Shown: positions 30,843 through 38,757 of the stretch, piece by piece
Position numbering within the stretch: position 1 is the first letter of the stretch
How the letters are laid out: every line of letters starts with the position of its first letter
From: WJMD01 sp964596015
GTDB taxonomy: Bacteria > Joyebacterota > Joyebacteria > Joyebacterales > Joyebacteraceae
DNA: 64,000 nucleotides
NCBI GenBank assembly: GCA_964596015.1
Contig: CAZQSB010000009.1
Coordinates: forward strand, 1 to 64,000
Direction: 5' to 3'
Notes under the pieces: model-generated
Database searches by the model: none
What the model was told of the DNA's origin: nothing
The model's input: the letters and a program-made list of their open reading frames with translations, nothing else
Translations under genes and position numbers: made by a program

Positions 30843-32008
30843 AGGGACCTTCCGATGGTCGGCGACATGGAGCGGAGACGGTCGACGATGGGAGGCAGGA
30901 CATCAAGGAGCCGATCGACATCCGCGTCGCGCGTCGATCGGCCGAGCCCGAAGCGGACCGAGCCTTGAGCGTCGCGCGGAGCGACGCCCATCGCAGAGAG
31001 GACGTGGGACGGCTCGTCTGAGTCCGTCGTGCACGCCGAGCCGGTCGAGACCGCAAATCCCTCCATGTCAAGCGACAGGACGATGCTCTCTCCCTCGACA
31101 TGACGGAACGCGAGATTGAGGGTTCCGGGGATGCGATGCTGCCTGGCGCCGTTCACGAGGACATCGGGTACGCGTTCAAGGATGCCCTCGAGAAGGCGAT
31201 CGGTCATTCGAGAGAGCCTCTCGCTCTCCCCGTCGAGATGCGCGACGGCGAGGTCGAGGGCCTCGGCAAGGCCGACGATGCCGGGAGTGTTCTCTGTTCC
31301 GGGGCGAAGCCCGCCCTCGTGCCGTCCGCCGTGGGACAGCGGGTCGAGCGCGACGCCGGGTCGAACGTAGAGAGCTCCGACGCCCTTGGGTCCGTAGAAC
31401 TTGTGCGCCGACATCGAGAGCAGGTCGACCCCGAGTTCGTCGACGTCGACCGGGACCTTGCCGACGCTCTGAACGGCGTCGGTGTGCACGAGGACGCCGC
31501 GCTCTCGAGCCATCGCCGCGAGCTCGCGGAGCGGCTGGACCATACCGGTCTCGTTGTTCGCGTGCATGATGGAGACGAGCCTCGTCCCGGGACGGATGGC
31601 GTCGGCGACGGCGCCCGGGTCCACCAGGCCGCGTCCGTCGACCGGAACGAATGTGACGTCCACGCCGAAGCGCTCCCGCATGTACTTGAGAGCGAAGAGA
31701 ACGGCATGGTGCTCGATCGCCGAGCTCACGACGTGCGCTCCCCCGAGATCGCCCCCGAGAAGAACGCCCTTCAGGGCGATGTTGTCGGACTCCGTGCCGC
31801 CGCTCGTGAAGACGATCGTCTCAGGGGCCGCCCCGATAGCGGCTGCAACACGCTCGCGCGAGCTGTCGATGGCCGCCCGGCTCACCGAGGCGAGTCCGTA
31901 GGGGCTCGAGGGATTCCCGAAGCGCTCCGTGAAGTACGGCAACATGACGTCGAGCACGCGCGGGTCGACAGGGGTCGTCGCGTTGTGGTCGAGGTAGACG
32001 GTCTCCAT
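30839..32008 (-). CDS. iscS: cysteine desulfurase (NifS/IscS family)
   Basis: A 389-residue PLP enzyme that draws sulfur from cysteine for Fe-S clusters and thio-modified tRNA. It starts YLDHNATTPVD, has SGGTESDN, the PLP-binding HTDAVQSVGK region and Lys203 in SAHKFYGPKG. The persulfide Cys326 sits in STGSACTTDS, the class I loop of IscS/NifS. No iscU or iscR is adjacent, so the choice between the NifS and IscS names is only nominal. The por and other Fe-S enzymes in the window need such a source. Confidence 0.94.
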   Translation of the reverse strand: METVYLDHNATTPVDPRVLDVMLPYFTERFGNPSSPYGLASVSRAAIDSSRERVAAAIGAAPETIVFTSGGTESDNIALKGVLLGGDLGGAHVVSSAIEHHAVLFALKYMRERFGVDVTFVPVDGRGLVDPGAVADAIRPGTRLVSIMHANNETGMVQPLRELAAMARERGVLVHTDAVQSVGKVPVDVDELGVDLLSMSAHKFYGPKGVGALYVRPGVALDPLSHGGRHEGGLRPGTENTPGIVGLAEALDLAVAHLDGESERLSRMTDRLLEGILERVPDVLVNGARQHRIPGTLNLAFRHVEGESIVLSLDMEGFAVSTGSACTTDSDEPSHVLSAMGVAPRDAQGSVRFGLGRSTRDADVDRLLDVLPPIVDRLRSMSPTIGRSL

Positions 32009-32023
32009 CGTTCCTCTCCTCGT

Positions 32024-32065
32024 GAGAACGCCGGCCGACCCAGAAGAGGGCCGGCCGGCGTTCTC
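32024..32065 (-). terminator. strong stem-loop between TPR lipoprotein and cysteine desulfurase
   Basis: GAGAACGCCGGCC and GGCCGGCGTTCTC pair over 13 bp. It lies about 50 bases after the TPR gene stop and 16 bases before the iscS start, so it may terminate the ppi-TPR-TPR operon or attenuate readthrough into iscS. Confidence 0.6.
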
Positions 32066-32113
32066 GACGTCGTCCGACTTAGCCCCGGCCCTCGAGGGAC
32101 AGGGCGGTTAGCA

Positions 32114-33355
32114 TCAGCCCTGGTCCCAGATCTGGCGAAGCTTCTCCTGCTGAGCGATCTCTATGAGCTTCTGCTGTCGGTCGATCTCCCGCTGGGCGTG
32201 CGAGCGCCAGGCCGGGTCGCTCAGAGCCTGCTGGAGCCTGCCGATGGCCGCTTCGTAGTTGGCGATGGCCTGGTCGTAGAGGTCGCCGCTGCTCTGAGCC
32301 TTCGCGCGCGCCTGAAGCGCGACGCCGCGGCTCTCGAGGGCCTTCGCCCAGGTGACGTACGCGCTGCCGTTGCCGGGCGAGACCGACAGGAGCCGCTGGG
32401 CGGTCGCGATGGCGGAGTCGTACATGTCGGCGTCGTTGTACGCGTCGGCCAGCGCTCCGAGGAAGCGCGGGTCATTCGGCTGCTGCGCGACCAGCGCCTC
32501 GAACTGCTCGACGGCCATGCTGTAGTTACCCTGGCTGCGGTAGACGCTCGCGAGGTTCGCGCGCGTCGCGAAATCGGTCGGGTTCGTCTGGAGCACCGTG
32601 AGGAACGCGGTCTCCGCCTCCTCGAGCTGGCCGACCTTCATGTAGAGGAAGCCGAGTGTCGCCAGCGAGCGGTCGGACGCCTGCCCCATCGAACGGACGC
32701 GCTCGAACGAGCGGACCGCCTGATCGTAGAGGTTCGCTCTGTAGTAGATCTGCGCGAGCTGCCGGGGCGGGCGTGGATCGTCGGGCGCAAGCTCCTGCGC
32801 CCGGCGGTAGGCGCCGATGGCGGCAAGATCGAGCTCCATCTTCTCGTAGGCGTAACCCAGGTTGAGATACGCGTTGGCGTCGTCCGGGTTGAGCTCGACC
32901 GACCGGATGTACGCCTCGACCGACTCCTGGTAGCGGCCCATCACGAAATACGCGTAGGCCAGGGCGCCGTGCGTGTCGGCGTCGTCGGGAGAGATCTCGG
33001 TCGCCCTCTCGTACATGTCGAGCGCCTTCTCGAACTCCTGGGTCTCCACGAGGTATATCCGGCCGAGGCCGAGGTACGCCTGCTCGTAGGTCGGGTCCAG
33101 CTCGATGGCGCGCTCGTAGTTCTCGATCGCTTTGCCGATCTCGCGGACGCGGAAGAACTCGGCCGCGTTGCTGGCGGCCTGCTCGGCCGGAGTGAGTTCC
33201 TCGGCCGGCTCCGGGCGCTCTCCGTCGGCGCCGAGGATCGTCGTGACCTGATTCTCGTCCTCGACCGGCATGGTGCCCGTACAGCCGCCGAGCGCCAGCA
33301 GGAACGCGGCGAGCGACAGCGCGAGAACGCGCAGAACTTTCGATGACCTCTCCAT
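32114..33355 (-). CDS. TPR-repeat lipoprotein
   Basis: A 413-residue protein. The N-terminal signal ends in lipobox LALGGC (Cys25), so it is membrane-lipidated. From about 65 onward there are at least eight tetratricopeptide units, such as AIENYERAIELDPTYEQAYL, ALDMYERATEISPDDADTHG and SVEAYIRSVELNPDDANAYL. Such proteins usually scaffold envelope complexes. It follows another exported TPR protein by about 65 bases in the ppi operon. Function cannot be set further. Confidence 0.85.
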   Translation of the reverse strand: MERSSKVLRVLALSLAAFLLALGGCTGTMPVEDENQVTTILGADGERPEPAEELTPAEQAASNAAEFFRVREIGKAIENYERAIELDPTYEQAYLGLGRIYLVETQEFEKALDMYERATEISPDDADTHGALAYAYFVMGRYQESVEAYIRSVELNPDDANAYLNLGYAYEKMELDLAAIGAYRRAQELAPDDPRPPRQLAQIYYRANLYDQAVRSFERVRSMGQASDRSLATLGFLYMKVGQLEEAETAFLTVLQTNPTDFATRANLASVYRSQGNYSMAVEQFEALVAQQPNDPRFLGALADAYNDADMYDSAIATAQRLLSVSPGNGSAYVTWAKALESRGVALQARAKAQSSGDLYDQAIANYEAAIGRLQQALSDPAWRSHAQREIDRQQKLIEIAQQEKLRQIWDQG

Positions 33356-33421
33356 CTCGTTAGCCTCTCTTCGAGTACTTCCTGAAGCGTCTCCGCTCGA
33401 GGCGGCGCGTGCGGCCCGCCT

Positions 33422-34042
33422 CTATTCCCCCCTGAACTGACGTATCATCTGGATGTTCTCTCTCGAGATCTTCGCCGCCTGCGAGGTCGGATCGATCTCA
33501 ATGACCTTCTCCCACTCACGGATGGCCTCTTCGAAGATGCGCGCGTCGGCGAACGCCACGCCGAGGTTGAAGTGCGCCTCGATGCTCTCGGAGTCGAGCG
33601 AGATGGCCATCTGGTACATGTCCACGGCCTCCTGGAAGCGCTGCTGATCGTAGTAGACGCTGCCCAGGTTCGTGTAGATGATCGAGTTCCTCGGGTCGTG
33701 CCGAAGCGCCTTCTCAAGGAGCGGCAGCGCGTCGCTGGCCCGACCCATGTCCGTGTAGAGCGATGCCAGGTTGACCAGCACGCCCGGGTGCGTCGAATCG
33801 ACCCGGGACGCTTCGAGATACACGGTCAGCGCCTGGTCCAGCATGTTCGACTCGTAGTACAGGTTGCCCAGCTCGATGCGGAGCTCGACGTTGTCAGGCA
33901 CCGCCTCGATGGCCTGCTCGAGTTCGGCGACCTCCTCCTGAACGGCCGTCGCCTTCTCGGGCGACATCTCCTGAGCGCCGGCCGAGGCGGCCAGCCCGAG
34001 GAAACAGACAAGCGACGCGGTGAGACAGATGACGTGCTTCAT
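33422..34042 (-). CDS. secreted TPR-repeat protein
   Basis: A 206-residue protein with a signal peptide cleaved after AGA at residue 23, leaving Gln24 as the first mature residue (QEMSPEK). Four TPR units follow, for example ALTVYLEASRVDSTHPGVLV and AVDMYQMAISLDSESIEAHF. It is 21 bases downstream of the peptidyl-prolyl isomerase gene. Mature N-terminal Gln is a candidate for cyclisation by the M28 cyclase encoded at 53245. Confidence 0.83.
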   Translation of the reverse strand: MKHVICLTASLVCFLGLAASAGAQEMSPEKATAVQEEVAELEQAIEAVPDNVELRIELGNLYYESNMLDQALTVYLEASRVDSTHPGVLVNLASLYTDMGRASDALPLLEKALRHDPRNSIIYTNLGSVYYDQQRFQEAVDMYQMAISLDSESIEAHFNLGVAFADARIFEEAIREWEKVIEIDPTSQAAKISRENIQMIRQFRGE

Positions 34043-34063
34043 GCCGGGTACCTCGCTGACGCG

Positions 34064-34816
34064 CTATTCCACGGTTTCGACTCGGACCTTCTCGATGACA
34101 TCGGGATCCTCGACCACGCCGTTCTGGGCCCGATCGCCCTTCTTGATCGAGTCGACGACGTCCATTCCCGAGATGACCTTTCCGAAGGCCGTGTACTGTC
34201 CGTTGAGATGATTGGCCTCGGCGAGCATGATGAAGAACTGGCTGCCTGCGGAATCGGGATCCTGCGAGCGCGCCATCGACACGACGCCCCGCTCGTGCTT
34301 GAGGTCGGCGTTGAACTCAGCGGGGATCATGTAGCCGGGGCCGCCGTAGCCACCCTTGTGCTCCACGTCGCCCGTCTGCGCCATGAAGCCCTCGATGACC
34401 CGATGGAACTCGACGCCGTCGTACCGGCCGGAATTCGCCAGGTAGACGAAGTTCCTGACGGTGTTGGGCGCCTCGTCCTCCCAGAGCTCCACCTTGATCG
34501 TGCCCTTGCTGGTCTCGAGCGTGGCGACCTTCCTTCCGTCCGGAAGGTATGGGATCTCGCGGGTCATCCGCTGTCCGCCCTCGATGTAGGTAAGTGTCGC
34601 CGTGGGCCCGTCGTGGTCCGCCATGTCCTTCTCCCCGGTCTTGGGCTCTTCGGTCTCTTCCGCCATGTCCGTCGTCCGGGCGGCCTCGGTCTCGGCGGCG
34701 GGAGCGGCTTCTTCGCCGTCCGATTCCGCCGTGTTGCCGCCGCAGCCCGCCAGTCCCACAAGCCCGACCGTCAGGAACACCGCGAGGGTCAGGATCGTCA
34801 GAGAGTTCGGTCGCAT
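34064..34816 (-). CDS. lipoprotein cyclophilin-type peptidyl-prolyl cis-trans isomerase
   Basis: A 250-residue protein. A signal with lipobox VGLAGC (Cys23) is followed by an acidic Ala/Glu/Thr-rich linker to about residue 70, then a cyclophilin domain with VELWEDEAPNTVRNFVYLA, YDGVEFHRVI-GFMAQTGD and SQFFI. It catalyses proline isomerisation in the envelope. ATG at 34816 with GGGAGG upstream; a longer frame lacks a signal peptide and was rejected. Confidence 0.9.
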   Translation of the reverse strand: MRPNSLTILTLAVFLTVGLVGLAGCGGNTAESDGEEAAPAAETEAARTTDMAEETEEPKTGEKDMADHDGPTATLTYIEGGQRMTREIPYLPDGRKVATLETSKGTIKVELWEDEAPNTVRNFVYLANSGRYDGVEFHRVIEGFMAQTGDVEHKGGYGGPGYMIPAEFNADLKHERGVVSMARSQDPDSAGSQFFIMLAEANHLNGQYTAFGKVISGMDVVDSIKKGDRAQNGVVEDPDVIEKVRVETVE

Positions 34817-34863
34817 GGGTCCTCCCTGCAAACTGCTGTGCTTCGCCATCTTGTGTGTTCTCC

Positions 34864-34893
34864 AATCTAACCGCGGGCGATTCCGGGTGTCAA
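34864..34893 (-). promoter_or_regulatory. sigma-70 promoter of the ppi-TPR-TPR operon
   Basis: TTGACA at 34893-34888, an 18-base spacer and TAGATT at 34869-34864, about 48 bases before the ATG. Confidence 0.72.
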
Positions 34894-35017
34894 GCCGCTT
34901 CTCCTTCAGCGCCGGGCGGCGCCTTCGGCGCGCCCCGACCAGGGCCGCTTTGGGCGAGCTGCGCGGTGGGAAGCCACTCCGCGCAGGCGGCCGTGCGCTG
35001 CCTGGCCGCCGCTCCGG

Positions 35018-35046
35018 TTGACCGTCCACCTCAAAGACCGTAGAAT
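35018..35046 (+). promoter_or_regulatory. sigma-70 promoter of glnA
   Basis: TTGACC, a 17-base spacer and TAGAAT, each 5 of 6 to consensus, about 100 bases before the glnA ATG, so there is a leader of about 93 nt. Confidence 0.75.
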
Positions 35047-35145
35047 CGGGTCGACGTCGCGTGCGGGCGGCGCATGCACCGGGCGAGGCGACATCACGAG
35101 CCGCGCCCGTTTTCTTCCACTCCCGCACGACAAGAGGAGAGGACC

Positions 35146-36606
35146 ATGCACTACCTGAGAGAGCTCTCACTCCGCCTGAGGGACGCCGGCTCGCACGAGG
35201 ATGCCGGCGCCATCTGCGCCGACGGCGGAATCGACTATGTCGACGTGCGCTTCGCCGATCTGACCGGTCGGTGGCACCACGTCACCCTTCCGGCCGCGCG
35301 CGTCGGCCGGAAGCTCTTCGAGGACGGCGTGGGCTTCGACGGTTCGAGCGTCCCGGGTTTCAAGACCGTCGAGCAGGGCGACATGGTCGCCCTCTCCGAC
35401 CCGGCGACCGCGGTGGTCGAGGAGTCCGGTCCGTATCTCCTGGTCTCTTACCTTGCCTCGGCCGCGGAGGCCGACACCCGCGAGCTCTTCGCGCTCGATC
35501 CCCGGGTCATCGCGCGGCGGGCCGCTTCGGCGCTCGCTTCGTCCGGTCACGCCGACCTGGCGCTCTTCGGACCAGAGCTCGAGTTCTACCTCTTCTCCTC
35601 GGTCGACTACGGCAGTTCCTCGAGCGGCGCGTTCTACGATCTGGGCTCGGACGAGGTCGGCTGGACCGACGTTGACGAGCCGACGAGCGGACACCGTATC
35701 CGTCCCGGAGCCGGATACCACGCGATGCCTCCGTGCGACAGGACGTTCGAGGTGAGGAACGAGATCGTCTCCCGCATGGTGAACGCCGGGATTCCCGTCA
35801 AGTATCATCACCACGAGAACGGCGCCCCCGGTCAGGTCGAGGTCGAGCTCATGAGCCGCCCGCTCGTCGAGGCGGCCGACGACTGCATGATGGGGAAGCA
35901 CATCGCGAAGATGACGGCCATCGAGTGGGGGCTGTCGGCGACCTTCATGCCGAAGCCGGTCCTCGGCGAGAGCGGAAGCGGACTGCACTTCCACATCCGG
36001 CTGGAGAAGGGCGGACGCCCCGTGTTCCACGACGAGTCGGGCTACGCCGGCCTCTCGGACGTGGCGCTCCACTTCATCGGCGGCATCCTCGAGCACGGGG
36101 CCGCCCTCACAGCGGTGACGAACCCGAGCACGAACTCGTTCCGCCGTCTGAGGCCCGGTTTCGAGGCGCCGACCAACAGGGTCTTCTCCGCCGCGAACAG
36201 GAGCGCCGCCATCCGCATTCCGAAGTACACGACGGAGCCCGACGCGAAGACCGTCGAGTACCGTCCGTCGGACGCGACCGCCAACCCGTATCTGGCGATC
36301 GCCGCGCTCATCGCCGCCGGGATCGACGGCATGGAGCGGCGCATCGACCCCAGAGAACGCGGCTTCGGCCCGCTCGAGAAGAACATCCACACGCTCTCCG
36401 AGGAGGAGCGTCGCACCATCCCGGGACTGCCGCTCACGCTGCACGAGGCGCTCGAGGCGCTGGAGAACGACGGCGACTTCCTGTCCGACTCCGGCATCTT
36501 CCCCGCCGATTTCGTCTCCGTCTGGACCCGCCTCAAGTGGCGGGAGGTCGACGCCATCCGTTCGGCCCCGCATCCGGGCGAGTTCGAGCTCTCGTTCGAC
36601 TGCTGA
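35146..36606 (+). CDS. glnA: type I glutamine synthetase
   Basis: A 486-residue ATP-dependent ligase making glutamine from glutamate and ammonia. Motifs are DGSSVPGF, FGPELEFYLF, HHHENGAPGQVEVEL, GSGLHFHI, NPSTNSFRRLRPGFEAP and the PEYRPSD-like VEYRPSDATANPYLA. At the site where adenylylated enzymes have N-L-Y-D-L-P the protein reads KNIHTLSEEE, so the target Tyr is replaced and GlnE-type control is not expected. ATG at 35146 has GAGGAGAGG directly before it. It is the only plus-strand gene in its area. Confidence 0.96.
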   Translation: MHYLRELSLRLRDAGSHEDAGAICADGGIDYVDVRFADLTGRWHHVTLPAARVGRKLFEDGVGFDGSSVPGFKTVEQGDMVALSDPATAVVEESGPYLLVSYLASAAEADTRELFALDPRVIARRAASALASSGHADLALFGPELEFYLFSSVDYGSSSSGAFYDLGSDEVGWTDVDEPTSGHRIRPGAGYHAMPPCDRTFEVRNEIVSRMVNAGIPVKYHHHENGAPGQVEVELMSRPLVEAADDCMMGKHIAKMTAIEWGLSATFMPKPVLGESGSGLHFHIRLEKGGRPVFHDESGYAGLSDVALHFIGGILEHGAALTAVTNPSTNSFRRLRPGFEAPTNRVFSAANRSAAIRIPKYTTEPDAKTVEYRPSDATANPYLAIAALIAAGIDGMERRIDPRERGFGPLEKNIHTLSEEERRTIPGLPLTLHEALEALENDGDFLSDSGIFPADFVSVWTRLKWREVDAIRSAPHPGEFELSFDC

Positions 36607-36641
36607 GCAGGAGATCGCGCGGAAGGCCCCGGACAAGCGAA

Positions 36642-36673
36642 AGCGCTCCGCTCTCTTCCGAGGGCGGAGCGCT
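36642..36673. terminator. bidirectional hairpin between glnA and asnS
   Basis: AGCGCTCCGC and GCGGAGCGCT form a 10-bp stem with a partly paired loop, followed on the plus strand by TCTTGTCT. It lies between convergent genes. Confidence 0.65.
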
Positions 36674-36703
36674 CTTGTCTGCTCGGGACGCGAGGGTCCT
36701 CCG

Positions 36704-37999
36704 TCAGGGCCTCAGCCTCGACAGCATCCTGGGGAACGGGATCGTTTCCCTGAGGTGCGAGATGCCGCATATCCAGGTAACCACGCGCTCGATCCCCATG
36801 CCGAACCCGCCGTGAGGGACGGAGCCGTACTTCCTGAGGTCGAGATACCAGCCGTAGTCCTGCTCGGACATGCCCTCCTCGTCCATCCGGCGCTTGAGCT
36901 CGTCGGCGTCGGTCAGCCTCTGGCCGCCTCCGACGATCTCGCCGTAGCCTTCGGGAGCCAGCATGTCGACGGAGAGCGAGAGACGCTCGTCGTCCGGGTC
37001 GCTCTCCATGTAGAACGGCTTGACGGTCCTCGGGTAGCGGTGCACGAGAACCGGCCTGTCGTGTATGCCGGAGAGGACGGTCTCGTCCTCGGCGCCGAAG
37101 TCGTCCCCCCACGCGAAGTCCGAGCCGGCTTCCCTGAGCTTCTCGACGGCCTCGTCGTACGTCATCCGCGGAAACGGGGGCTTCACGCCCTCGAGGAGCG
37201 CGGTGTCTCGCTCGAGGATGTCGAGCTCGTAACGACGTTCCTCGAGAACGGACGCCACCACCTCGGTGACCAGGTCCTCGGCAACCTCCATGACCTCGTC
37301 CAGGTCGGCGAACGCCATCTCGGGCTCGATCTGCCAGAACTCGATCAGGTGGCGCCGGGTCTTGGCCTTCTCGGCCCTGAGCGAGGGCCCGCAGCAGTAG
37401 ACCCGGCCGAACGCCAGTGCTGTCGCCTCGTTGTAGAGCTGCCCGCTCTGTGTCAGATACGCCTTCTCGCCGAAGTACTCGGTCTCGAAGAGCGTCGTCG
37501 TCCCCTCGCAGGCCGACGGCGTCAGGATCGGGGTGTCGAGCTGGAGGTAGCCGCGCTCGTCGAAGTAGCGGCGCGCGGCGGTCATCACCGTGGAGCGGAT
37601 TCGAAGCGCGGCGAACTGTCTGCTGGAGCGGATCCACAGGTGCCTGTGGTCCATCAGGAAGGAGGTGCCGTGCTCTTTCGGCGTGATGGGGTAGTCCTCG
37701 GCGAGCGACACCAGCTCGACGCCGGTGGCCTGGAGCTCGAAGCCCGAGGGAGCGCGGTCGTCCGCCCTCGCGACACCGGTCACCCTGACCGCCGATTCCT
37801 GCGTCAGCGTCGAGACGAGGTCGAAGGTATCCTGTCCGACGTCCGAGACGCTGACGACGCACTGGATGAAGCCGGTCCCGTCCCGAAGCTGGAGGAACTG
37901 GATCTTCCCGCTCGACCTCTTCGCCGCGACCCAGCCTTCGAGAGTGATCTCCTCCCCCACGTGCCGGTCGATGGTCTCTATGGTGTAGCGCTGGCGCAT
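36704..37999 (-). CDS. asnS: asparaginyl-tRNA synthetase
   Basis: A 431-residue class IIb synthetase. An OB-fold anticodon domain (VGEEITLEGWVAAKR and QLRDGTGFIQCVV) is followed by the catalytic core with motif 2 GPSLRAEKAKTRRHLIEFWQIEPE and motif 3 GGFGMGIERVVTWICG, then the AsnRS-like end HLRETIPFPRM. Aspartyl-tRNA synthetases differ in this end. It is the last gene of trkH-trkA-asnS; 18 bases separate it from trkA. Confidence 0.95.
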   Translation of the reverse strand: MRQRYTIETIDRHVGEEITLEGWVAAKRSSGKIQFLQLRDGTGFIQCVVSVSDVGQDTFDLVSTLTQESAVRVTGVARADDRAPSGFELQATGVELVSLAEDYPITPKEHGTSFLMDHRHLWIRSSRQFAALRIRSTVMTAARRYFDERGYLQLDTPILTPSACEGTTTLFETEYFGEKAYLTQSGQLYNEATALAFGRVYCCGPSLRAEKAKTRRHLIEFWQIEPEMAFADLDEVMEVAEDLVTEVVASVLEERRYELDILERDTALLEGVKPPFPRMTYDEAVEKLREAGSDFAWGDDFGAEDETVLSGIHDRPVLVHRYPRTVKPFYMESDPDDERLSLSVDMLAPEGYGEIVGGGQRLTDADELKRRMDEEGMSEQDYGWYLDLRKYGSVPHGGFGMGIERVVTWICGISHLRETIPFPRMLSRLRP

Positions 38000-38018
38000 G
38001 GCGGTGTCGTCTCCTTCG

Positions 38019-38690
38019 CTACTCTGTTTCCTGAGCGAGCGCCTCGATGGCCTCGTCGGGTCCGTCGACGAGGAGGACGTCTCCCTCCTCGAGAACCTCC
38101 TCCGGATCCGGCAGTCTGGTGGTCGCCGTGTCGCTCTCGCGTCCTTCCGGCTTAATGACGGCCACCACGTTGAGACCGTAGCGCTGGCGGAACTTGAGCG
38201 ACGCGAGCGTCTTCCCCCACATCTCCTCCGACGCCGCGACGCGCCCGAGACTCATGCCCGGCGAGAGCTCGACCATGTCGACGAGACTGGGGCTCATCAT
38301 CTGCTGCGCCAGCCGCTTCGCCACCCACTCCTCGACCAGCACCACCTCGTCTGCGTTGACGAGCTTGAGGACCCGCGCCTCCTCCTCGGTCACGGCCCGC
38401 GAGATCACCCGGGGAATGCCGAACTCCTTCAGGAGAGCCGTCGTGAGCACGGCCGCCTGGAAGTTCTGGCCGATGGCCACGAGCGCCGCGTCGACGCGGT
38501 CGATCCCCTGCGTTAGGAGGGCCTCGCGGTTCGTCGAGTCGAGCCGCACCGCCAGCGCCACCTCGTCGGCGATCGACTGCACCAGCTCCTGATCCACGTC
38601 GACCGCCACGACCTCGGCGCCGCGCTCCGAGAGCTCGCGGGCGACGGTCCGTCCCAGAAGTCCGAGTCCGATGACTGCATAGCGCTTCAT
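38019..38690 (-). CDS. trkA: TrkA/KtrA potassium-uptake regulatory subunit
   Basis: A 223-residue peripheral protein with an RCK_N Rossmann domain (GLGLLGRTVARELSERGAEVVAVD) and an RCK_C domain from about 135, the single-set KtrA layout. It binds nucleotides and gates the TrkH/KtrB channel encoded just upstream. Confidence 0.94.
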   Translation of the reverse strand: MKRYAVIGLGLLGRTVARELSERGAEVVAVDVDQELVQSIADEVALAVRLDSTNREALLTQGIDRVDAALVAIGQNFQAAVLTTALLKEFGIPRVISRAVTEEEARVLKLVNADEVVLVEEWVAKRLAQQMMSPSLVDMVELSPGMSLGRVAASEEMWGKTLASLKFRQRYGLNVVAVIKPEGRESDTATTRLPDPEEVLEEGDVLLVDGPDEAIEALAQETE

Positions 38691-38757
38691 ACGCGTTCAT
38701 CCTCCGGACGATCGGGTGGCCGCGCGGCCACGATGGCCTGCGGGCGCTCGCCGGCCA

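Larger units (their letters stand above)
34817..35145. other. divergent intergenic region ppi / glnA
   Basis: 329 bases with no gene. It holds two well-formed sigma-70 promoters that point outward, and a GC-rich stretch in between with short inverted repeats such as GGCGCCTTCGGCGC. I see no sigma-54 site ahead of glnA. Confidence 0.7.
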
